NCBI RefSeq assembly: GCF_900142845.1
Contig: NZ_FSRU01000003.1
Coordinates: forward strand, 857,176-921,175
From: Paraburkholderia phenazinium
GTDB lineage: Bacteria; Pseudomonadota; Gammaproteobacteria; Burkholderiales; Burkholderiaceae
Direction: 5' to 3'
Length of the DNA: 64,000 nt
Under the pieces are notes generated by a model. The model worked only from the letters and a program-made list of their open reading frames with translations, did no database searches and was not told the origin of the DNA. The stretch's first letter is position 1. Every line of letters begins with the position of its first letter. The position numbers and the translations under genes are program-made. This document shows, one piece after another, positions 1 to 7,025 of this stretch.

Positions 1-963
1 GCCAGGATTGCCGCCGCCGCGCATTGCCCGTTCATTACCGGCGCATCGCCCGCGGTCATGCAAATGGAGTCGTGGCAGGAACTGTCCAACCCGCGCGACC
101 TCAGCAAGATTTTTCAGAATAGCGAATACGCGGCCTGGCGCCATCTGCGCGAAGCGGACGATTCCCGCTACCTCGGCTTGACCATGCCGCGCTTCCTCGC
201 GCGTCTGCCTTATGGCTCGCGCATCAACCCGGTGGACGCCTTCGATTTCGAGGAGGACACGGAAGGCGCCACTCATGAGCGCTACGCCTGGATCAACTCG
301 GCGTATGCCATGGCGACGAACATCAATCGTTCGTTCAAGCATTACGGCTGGTGCACGTCGATTCGCGGCGTGGAATCGGGCGGCGCAGTAGAAGGCCTGC
401 CCGCCCACACGTTTCCCACGGACGACGGTGGCGTCGATATGAAGTGCCCCACCGAGATCGCCATCAGCGACCGGCGCGAAGCGGAACTGGCCAAGAACGG
501 CTTCATGCCGTTCGTCCATCGCAAGAACTCGGATTGCGCGGCCTTCATCGGCGCGCAATCGCTGCAAAAGCCAGCCGAGTATCACGATCCCACCGCGACC
601 GACAACGCGAAACTGGCCGCCCGCCTCCCCTATCTGTTCGCATGCTGCCGGTTCGCCCACTACCTCAAGTGCATCGTGCGCGACAAGGTCGGTTCCTTCA
701 AGGAACGCGGCGAGATGGAAGCGTGGCTCAACAACTGGATCATGAATTACGTGGACGGCGACCCCGTGAACTCTTCACAGGACACCAAGGCGAGAAAGCC
801 GCTCGCTGCCGCCCATGTGAGCGTGGAGGACATCGAGGATAACCCCGGCTACTACAGCGCCAAATTTTTCTTGCGCCCGCATTATCAATTAGAAGGTCTA
901 ACGGTCTCGTTGAGGTTGATTTCAAAGTTGCCGGCGCTCAAGGACGGTGCTGTTGCAGCGTGA
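1..963 (+). CDS. tssC: TssC, type VI secretion sheath large subunit (5' end outside window)
   Basis: TssC forms, with TssB, the contractile sheath around the Hcp tube in the cytoplasm. The reading frame is open from base 1, so the gene is cut by the left edge; about 320 C-terminal residues are present, and full-length family members are near 500. The first visible residues (AHCPFITGASPAV) fit the internal TssC/VipB core rather than a start, so the ATG at base 58 is internal. The C-terminal stretch ending RPHYQLEGLTVSLRLISKLP is typical of the ImpD/VipB family sheath handshake region. hcp follows after 54 bases on the same strand. TssB is expected just to the left. Confidence 0.93.
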   Translation, partial: ARIAAAAHCPFITGASPAVMQMESWQELSNPRDLSKIFQNSEYAAWRHLREADDSRYLGLTMPRFLARLPYGSRINPVDAFDFEEDTEGATHERYAWINSAYAMATNINRSFKHYGWCTSIRGVESGGAVEGLPAHTFPTDDGGVDMKCPTEIAISDRREAELAKNGFMPFVHRKNSDCAAFIGAQSLQKPAEYHDPTATDNAKLAARLPYLFACCRFAHYLKCIVRDKVGSFKERGEMEAWLNNWIMNYVDGDPVNSSQDTKARKPLAAAHVSVEDIEDNPGYYSAKFFLRPHYQLEGLTVSLRLISKLPALKDGAVAA

Positions 964-1017
964 TTGCTTTAACCATGGCGATTGCTTCTAACAATCCCAA
1001 ACCTGAAAGGGCATGCA

Positions 1018-1500
1018 ATGTCAGTTGATATGTATATGTGGGTAGACGGCGTAGCCGGTGAGTCCAAAGACGCCAACCATAAGGGCTGGATCGATATCCA
1101 GTCGTACTCATGGGGCGCCATGCAGCCAGGCAACATGGCCACCGGCAGCGGCGGCGGGATCGGCAAGGTCAGCTACAACGACCTGCAGGTTGAGACCTTT
1201 CTCGACAAGGCCGCACCGGCCGTCCTGAAGTATTGCGCGAACGGCAAGCATCTGCCGAAGGTGGTGATCTCCGTGTGCAAGGCCGGCGGCACGCAGATCG
1301 AGTACCTCCGGATCACGCTCTCAGAAGTTCTCGTGACCTCCGTGCAGCAGGGCGCCGCGAAGGCCTCGGAAGCCGTCAAGATCACTTACGGCTTTCAGGC
1401 GGCGAAGGTCCGCAAGCAGTACTGGGAACAGACCGACCAGGGCACCAAGGGCGGCGAAAGCGTGCTGGCCTGGGACATCAAGGAAAACCGCGAAGTCTGA
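1018..1500 (+). CDS. hcp: Hcp (TssD), type VI secretion inner tube protein
   Basis: Hcp hexamers stack into the tube that is fired from the sheath, and Hcp also acts as a chaperone for small effectors. The product is 160 residues, the usual family length. It opens MSVDMYMWVDGVAGES and contains the WIDIQSYSWG signature that characterises the Hcp family. The start at 1018 is chosen because GAAAGGG lies 7 to 13 bases upstream and the family begins here; an in-frame ATG at 982 would add an unconserved stretch. No toxin extension is present, so this is a structural Hcp. A strong stem-loop follows the stop codon. Confidence 0.95.
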   Translation: MSVDMYMWVDGVAGESKDANHKGWIDIQSYSWGAMQPGNMATGSGGGIGKVSYNDLQVETFLDKAAPAVLKYCANGKHLPKVVISVCKAGGTQIEYLRITLSEVLVTSVQQGAAKASEAVKITYGFQAAKVRKQYWEQTDQGTKGGESVLAWDIKENREV

Positions 1501-1524
1501 CGGAGCCGGACCATCGGCGAGCGC

Positions 1525-1569
1525 GCCGCGCGAACGGGCGGGTCGATCACTGACGCCCGTGCGCGCGGC
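1525..1569 (+). promoter_or_regulatory. Intercistronic stem-loop between hcp and tssE
   Basis: Bases 1525-1540 pair with 1554-1569: sixteen positions with a single A-G mismatch, a 13-base loop and almost all G-C pairs. No T-run follows, so it does not look like a simple intrinsic terminator. A stem of this kind just behind a highly expressed first cistron usually protects the 3' end of its mRNA or reduces read-through. The regulatory role is inference; the pairing is read directly. Confidence 0.6.
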
Positions 1570-1586
1570 ACAGCCCAAAGCGAGAA

Positions 1587-2159
1587 ATGAGTGTGAACCA
1601 GGTCAACCCCTTGCATGAGCATGAGCATCGGCACGCAGTGCGCGCGCGGCGCGAGACACGAGCCGAAAGGCGCGCCGACACCCAGCCGTCGTTACTCGAT
1701 CGGCTGACCGATCATCGGCTTCAGCAACCGCATGAGTTCGATAGCGGACTCGCGAGCCCGCGCGCCATGCTGCGTGACGCGATTCTGCGCGACCTGAACT
1801 GGCTACTGAACAGCGCAAACCTCGACACCACCAACGACCTCGATGCCTATCCGCATGTCCAGCACTCCGTCGTGAATTTCGGTGTGGGGACGCTCGTGGG
1901 GGCATCGGCATCGGGGGTGGAGTGGACCCAGATCGAATGCGCGGTGCGGGAGGCCATCGTCCGGTTCGAACCGCGCATCCTCGCCGACAGCCTCGAAGTC
2001 CGCTGCAGCGCATCGGAGAATGGACAACACGCCCACGCGTTGTCGCTGGAGATTTCCGGCCAGTTGCGGTCGAACCCATCCGCGCCCGCGCTGCGGGTTC
2101 GCGCGGCGCTCGATCTGGACAGCGGCCAGATTGCATTGCGCTCGCAAGGCGTAGCTTGA
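1587..2159 (+). CDS. tssE: TssE, type VI secretion baseplate protein (gp25-like)
   Basis: TssE is the baseplate wedge protein related to phage T4 gp25 that helps start sheath polymerisation. The product has 190 residues. A basic, polar N-terminal extension of about 50 residues is followed by the gp25 fold, with DAILRDLNWLLNS and a strand-rich second half. The family's EPR-type motif is visible as RFEPRIL near residue 130. The start at 1587 has only a weak ribosome site (GCGAGA). Its stop codon overlaps the start of tssF (TGATG), which indicates translational coupling. Confidence 0.88.
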   Translation: MSVNQVNPLHEHEHRHAVRARRETRAERRADTQPSLLDRLTDHRLQQPHEFDSGLASPRAMLRDAILRDLNWLLNSANLDTTNDLDAYPHVQHSVVNFGVGTLVGASASGVEWTQIECAVREAIVRFEPRILADSLEVRCSASENGQHAHALSLEISGQLRSNPSAPALRVRAALDLDSGQIALRSQGVA

Positions 2160-4039
2160 TGGACGCGCGTCTGCTCGACTACTACAACCGCGAACTCGCT
2201 TACCTGCGCGAACTCGGCGCCGAATTCGCCGAGGCATTCCCGCAGACCGCCCGCCATCTGGGTATGGGCGGCGCGGAGTCCGTCGATCCCTACGTGGAAC
2301 GCCTGCTTGAAGGATTCAGCTTCCTGACCGCACGCATCCACTTGAAACTGGACGCGGAGTTCCCCCGTTTCTCGCAGCGCCTGCTCGACGTTGTCTATCC
2401 GAACTATCTTGCCCCGTTGCCCTCGATGGCAGTCGTAGCCATTCAGCCGAACCTGCGCGAAGGTAGCTTGCAATCCGGCTATACGCTGCTGGCGGGAACG
2501 CCGTTGCGCGCCAACCTGGCCAAAGGCGGCCAGACGGCATGCGAATTCCGCACCGCGCATGACGTCACCCTGTGGCCGCTGAGTCTCACCGATCTGAAAA
2601 TGAGCGGCGAGCCAGGCGATTTGCCGCTGGCGCAAACGGGCCTCGCAGGCCGCGTGCGTGGTGCACTGCGCATCCGTCTGCAGACCTGCGGCGCGACCGG
2701 ATTCAAGGACCTGCCGCTCGACGCGTTGTCGTTTTTCATCAGCGCCCCCGAAACCCAGGCGCTGCAGATCCTCGAACTGGTGTTGGGCCATTGCGTGGGC
2801 GTGATCTGTCATGACGCGTCGCAGACCCAGCCCGGATGGTCGTTGCTGGACGAAGACGCCATCCGCCATGAAGGATTCGACGCCAGCCAGGCCCTGCTGC
2901 CCTACGGGTCTCGCTCGTTCAACGGCTACCGGCTGCTGCACGAGTATTTCGCCTTTCCGGCGCGCTACCTGTTTTTCAGCATCAAACACTTGCGTCGCGC
3001 GTTGCAACGCGTAGAGGGCAATACGTGCTCGTTGACGTTGCTATTCGATCGCGCCGCGCCTGAACTCGAGCGCGCCGTCGATCCACGCAGTCTCTCGCTC
3101 TTCTGCACGCCCGCGATCAATCTGTTCCCGAAGCGGACGGACCGCATCGCCGTCTCGACGCAACGCTACGAGCATCATCTGGTGGTGAATCGCACGCGGC
3201 CGCTGGACTACGAAATCTACGGCGTCGACAAGGTGACCGGGCATTTGCAGCCGGACGGCAGAACCTGCGAATTCCGCCCGTTCTACGGCACCCTGTCCGA
3301 CGATCCCGACAACCACGGCCGGTACTTTTCGCTGCGTCGCGAACCGCGTCTCGTCGCCGGCCAGGGCGGCCGCAGCGACCATGGCAGTCCACGCACGCCT
3401 TATACGGGCAGCGAAGTTTACGTGTCGCTCGTCGACCAGCACGAAGCGCCTTTCCCGGACGACTTGCGGCACATCTGCGTCGACGCGCTCTGTACCAATC
3501 GCGACCTCGCTCTGCTGATGCCGCTCGCCGGCAGCAGCGATTTCAGCTTGCGCATGTCGGCGCCGGTCGCAGCCATCAAGGTGCTGCGCGGACCCACCCC
3601 GCCGCGTCCGGCGATCGCCGAGAACGAGATCGCCTGGCGGCTGATCAGTCACCTCGGTCTCAACTATCTGACGCTGACCGACCTGGACGGCGCCCAGGGC
3701 GCCCAGGCCTTGCGCGAGTTGCTTGAACTGTATACGGGCGCGGCAGATCCCGGGCTGCTGCAGCAGATCCAGGGCATTCGCAGCGTGCGGGTCGAAGCGG
3801 TCCACCGCCGCTTGCCGCAAGCGGGCCCGCTGATGTTCGGCCGTGGCGTGTGCGTCTCGCTGCTACTCGACGAACTGGCCTTCGCGGGCGCCAGCACCTA
3901 CCTGTTTGGTGCGGTGCTGGAGCAGTTCTTCGCGCGCCATGTGTCCTTGAACAGTTTTAGCGAACTCGTGGTGGCAACCCTGCAACGTGGAGAAGTGAGA
4001 CGATGGGAACCCCGCATCGGCCGCCGGCCGACAGCCTGA
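2159..4039 (+). CDS. tssF: TssF, type VI secretion baseplate protein
   Basis: TssF is the large wedge subunit of the T6SS baseplate and works as a 2:1 complex with TssG around VgrG. The product is 626 residues, normal for the ImpG/VasA family, and begins MDARLLDYYNRELAYLRELG, the conserved N-terminal signature. The frame is open upstream to 1922, but that part overlaps tssE out of frame and is not family sequence. The true ATG is at 2159, overlapping the tssE stop. The 3' end overlaps tssG by 37 bases, so tssE, tssF and tssG are tightly linked. Confidence 0.94.
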   Translation: MDARLLDYYNRELAYLRELGAEFAEAFPQTARHLGMGGAESVDPYVERLLEGFSFLTARIHLKLDAEFPRFSQRLLDVVYPNYLAPLPSMAVVAIQPNLREGSLQSGYTLLAGTPLRANLAKGGQTACEFRTAHDVTLWPLSLTDLKMSGEPGDLPLAQTGLAGRVRGALRIRLQTCGATGFKDLPLDALSFFISAPETQALQILELVLGHCVGVICHDASQTQPGWSLLDEDAIRHEGFDASQALLPYGSRSFNGYRLLHEYFAFPARYLFFSIKHLRRALQRVEGNTCSLTLLFDRAAPELERAVDPRSLSLFCTPAINLFPKRTDRIAVSTQRYEHHLVVNRTRPLDYEIYGVDKVTGHLQPDGRTCEFRPFYGTLSDDPDNHGRYFSLRREPRLVAGQGGRSDHGSPRTPYTGSEVYVSLVDQHEAPFPDDLRHICVDALCTNRDLALLMPLAGSSDFSLRMSAPVAAIKVLRGPTPPRPAIAENEIAWRLISHLGLNYLTLTDLDGAQGAQALRELLELYTGAADPGLLQQIQGIRSVRVEAVHRRLPQAGPLMFGRGVCVSLLLDELAFAGASTYLFGAVLEQFFARHVSLNSFSELVVATLQRGEVRRWEPRIGRRPTA

Positions 4040-5079
4040 GCGCAAGCGCCGGCGAGTCGCTGCGACGCTTCTGGCGGCGCGTTGCCGACGCGCCGCACGC
4101 CTACGATCTGTACCACCTGTTGCGCTGGTTCGATGCCCGCGCCGGCGGCCGGGTGCCGCTCGGGCGCGCCACGCATCCCGCCGACGAACCGGTACGGCTC
4201 GGCCAGCAGCCGTCGCTCGCCTTCGCGCCGTCCACGCTGGCCTGCGCCACCGCACCGCGCGCAGACGCTCTGCCGCAGGTGTCGATCTACAGCTTCGGCC
4301 TGTTCGGACCGAACGGGCCGCTGCCGCTGCATCTGACCGAATTCGCCCGCGACCGGGCTCGCAACTATGACGACCGCACCCTCACAGCGTTCGCCGACGT
4401 GTTCCATCATCGGTTGATCCTGCTGTTCTATCGCGTGTGGGCCGATGCCCAGCCGACCGTCAGTCTGGACCGCCGGGAAGGCGCGCGCTTCGACAACTAT
4501 CTCGCGAGTCTCGTCCATCTCGGCTTACCGGCATTGCGCCGGCGCGACGAGATTCCCGACCACGCCAAATACTTCATGGCAGCTCACCTGGTGCGGCAAA
4601 CCCGCAATCCCGAAGGACTGCGGCAGATCCTGCGCGCTTATCTCGGCGTGCCGGTGGAGATCGTCGAACATGTGCCGCACTGGATACCGGTCGGCGCGCG
4701 GCAGCGCACGACACTCCGCACGCATGCGAACACCCAGAGACTCGGCGCGGGCGCGATGCTCGGCATCGCCGCGCTCGACGCCCACGCGAAGTTCGAGATC
4801 AGAGTCGGGCCGCTATCGCGCGAGGCGTACCTCGCGTTATTGCCCGGCACGCGGCGGGCGCGCCAACTGACGGACTGGGTGCGTCAGTACATCGGGCTCG
4901 AATGGGCGTGGGATCTAAGACTCGTGCTGGCAGCAGATCAGGTCACGGGCAACACGCTCGGCCGCGATCAGCCACTGGGCTGGGGCAGTTGGCTCGGCAC
5001 GCGGACCCGTCGGTGCGCCGCCGACGACCTCGTCTACTCGCCCGAGACCAGCACGCACCGCCACGCTCAAGCCGAGTAG
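4003..5079 (+). CDS. tssG: TssG, type VI secretion baseplate protein
   Basis: TssG (ImpH/VasB family) joins two TssF chains and contacts TssK in the baseplate. The product is 358 residues. The characteristic YSFGLFGPNGPLPLHLTEF motif lies near residues 95-115 and is followed by the conserved FADVFHHRL segment. The start at 4003 lies inside the tssF 3' end (37-base overlap) and is preceded by GTGGAGAAG, a usable ribosome site. vgrG follows after a 66-base gap in which no signal was seen. Confidence 0.93.
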   Translation: MGTPHRPPADSLSASAGESLRRFWRRVADAPHAYDLYHLLRWFDARAGGRVPLGRATHPADEPVRLGQQPSLAFAPSTLACATAPRADALPQVSIYSFGLFGPNGPLPLHLTEFARDRARNYDDRTLTAFADVFHHRLILLFYRVWADAQPTVSLDRREGARFDNYLASLVHLGLPALRRRDEIPDHAKYFMAAHLVRQTRNPEGLRQILRAYLGVPVEIVEHVPHWIPVGARQRTTLRTHANTQRLGAGAMLGIAALDAHAKFEIRVGPLSREAYLALLPGTRRARQLTDWVRQYIGLEWAWDLRLVLAADQVTGNTLGRDQPLGWGSWLGTRTRRCAADDLVYSPETSTHRHAQAE

Positions 5080-5145
5080 CACAAGCCGATCCCGCCCGCT
5101 ACGCCTGCCACCGCACCGCGCCCATCAACCGTCGAGACGTTCTTC

Positions 5146-6990
5146 ATGAGCCACATCATTACCGCGCATACGCCGCTCGATCCCGAGACGCTTCGGTTCC
5201 GCGCGCTGCAAGGAAGCGAGACGCTGTCATCGCTCTACGAATTCCGGGTCGAACTCGTCAGCCACTCGGCTTCGCTGGACATGGACGGCCTGCTCGGCAA
5301 GCCGCTGACACTGCATATCACCACCCTGAAGGGCAGCACCCGCTATCTCGGCGGACAGATCGCGCGCTGCGAATTCGCCGGCCGCGAAACCGGCACGCCG
5401 CGCAGCTATCTCTATGTGGCAACCCTGCGGCCCTGGCTCTGGTACCTGACGAAGACGACAGACTGCCGCATCTTCCAGAACCTCTCGGTGGTCGACATTC
5501 TTCGCGCGGTGTTCGGCAAATATGGCTTCCAGGTCGAAGAGCGTCTGCTCGCGCACTATCGCAACTGGGACTACTGCGTGCAGTATCAGGAGAGCGACTT
5601 CGCTTTCGTCAGCCGCTTGATGGAGCAGGAAGGTATCTACTACTACTTCCGCCATGAAGCCGCGCAGCAGGTTCTGGTGCTCGCGGACGACATCAGCGCG
5701 CACGACCCGCTGCCCGATTACGCCACGCTGCCCTACCTGCCGCCCGATCATCTGGCGCTGCCTCGCGACGAAGGGGTCGATCAATGGCGACCGGCCGCGC
5801 AGATCAGCACAGGCGCCTACGCCGTCGACGACTACGATTTCCGCAAGCCCCAGGCCGACCTGTCGCAGGTACGCGCTCACCCGTTGAGCGCCGAGCATGG
5901 CCGCTACGAAAAGTACCTGTGGCAAGGCGGCTACATCGAAGCGGAACAAGGTGAACACTATGCGCGCGTGCGCCTCGAGGAAGAGCAGGCTGAACATACC
6001 CGCACCCGCGCTCACACCCGCTTGCGCGCCATGGCGCCGGGTTACCTGTTCACGCTGAAGAACTGCCCGCGCCAGGCGGAAAACCGCTCGTACCTGGTGG
6101 TCAGCGTCACGTATCGGTTGCAGGAAGGCGGCTATGCAAGCGGCAGCAGCGAGGCGCACTACGGCTTTCATTTCGTCGCGCAGCCTGCGTCGTCGCCGTA
6201 CCGCGCGCCCAGCGTCACGCCGCTGCCGAAAGCAACCGGCCCACAAACCGCGCTCGTCGTCGGACCGGCCGGCGAGGATATCTGGACCGACCAATACGGC
6301 CGCGTGAAACTGCAATTCCGTTGGGACCGTTATGGCCAGCGCGATGAAAACAGTTCCTGCTGGGTTCGGGTATCGGATGCCTGGGCCGGTTCCAACTACG
6401 GCGCCATTCACATTCCCCGGATCGGCCAGGAGGTGGTGGTCGATTTTCTCAATGGCCAGTTGGACCGGCCGCTGATCACCGGCCGCATCTATAACGCCGA
6501 TCAGATGCCGCCCTTCAGTCTGCCCGCAGCGGCCACGCAAAGCGGCTTCGTCACGCGCACGCCCGGCGGCACGAGCGCCAACGCGAACATGTTGCGCTTC
6601 GAGGACCGCCAGGGCGCGGAACAGGTCGCGCTGCATGCCGAGCGCAATTACGACCTCTCAGTGGAAAACGACGCAACGACCCGTGTGGGCGGCAGCCAGA
6701 CCAGTACGGTCGACGGCAACTCCATGACGGTGGTGGAAGGCACCATGGAAACGGTGAGCACCGACGCGATTTCGATTACGGATGCCGCCACGAGCATTAC
6801 CGGCTCGTCCGTTGGCTTTGTCGGTTCGGGTGTGAGCATCTCCGGCTCGCAGATCTTCATGGCTGGGTCGAGCATCAACGTTATCGGCAGCAGCGTTGGC
6901 GTGACGGGCTCGTCGGTCACCGCGACCGAATCGAGTGTCTCGCAGACCGGCGTGTCGTTCAGCACCGTCGGCTACTCGGTGACGTTCTGA
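5146..6990 (+). CDS. vgrG: VgrG (TssI), type VI secretion spike protein
   Basis: VgrG trimers cap the Hcp tube, puncture the target and carry effectors. The product is 614 residues. Residues 1 to about 480 carry the gp27/gp5-like body, with the family signature around QYGRVKLQFRWDRYG and SDAWAGSNYGAIHIPRIGQE. The C-terminus (about 543-614) has no toxin domain. It consists of ten successive 7-residue repeats of the form x-hydrophobic-x-G-S-S-V/I, predicted to continue the needle-like triple-stranded beta-helix. The adjacent DUF2169, DUF3540 and DUF4150 genes suggest this VgrG is loaded through adaptors. Confidence 0.95.
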   Translation: MSHIITAHTPLDPETLRFRALQGSETLSSLYEFRVELVSHSASLDMDGLLGKPLTLHITTLKGSTRYLGGQIARCEFAGRETGTPRSYLYVATLRPWLWYLTKTTDCRIFQNLSVVDILRAVFGKYGFQVEERLLAHYRNWDYCVQYQESDFAFVSRLMEQEGIYYYFRHEAAQQVLVLADDISAHDPLPDYATLPYLPPDHLALPRDEGVDQWRPAAQISTGAYAVDDYDFRKPQADLSQVRAHPLSAEHGRYEKYLWQGGYIEAEQGEHYARVRLEEEQAEHTRTRAHTRLRAMAPGYLFTLKNCPRQAENRSYLVVSVTYRLQEGGYASGSSEAHYGFHFVAQPASSPYRAPSVTPLPKATGPQTALVVGPAGEDIWTDQYGRVKLQFRWDRYGQRDENSSCWVRVSDAWAGSNYGAIHIPRIGQEVVVDFLNGQLDRPLITGRIYNADQMPPFSLPAAATQSGFVTRTPGGTSANANMLRFEDRQGAEQVALHAERNYDLSVENDATTRVGGSQTSTVDGNSMTVVEGTMETVSTDAISITDAATSITGSSVGFVGSGVSISGSQIFMAGSSINVIGSSVGVTGSSVTATESSVSQTGVSFSTVGYSVTF

Positions 6991-7025
6991 AACCGGCATC
7001 TCATGGTCCACACACACCACGCACA

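Noticed and set aside
1922..2158. In-frame extension of tssF upstream
   Set aside because: It is within tssE in another frame; the conserved TssF N-terminus begins at 2159.
6500..6990. Possible toxin domain at the end of VgrG
   Set aside because: The tail is made only of short beta-helix repeats; no evolved-VgrG domain is visible.
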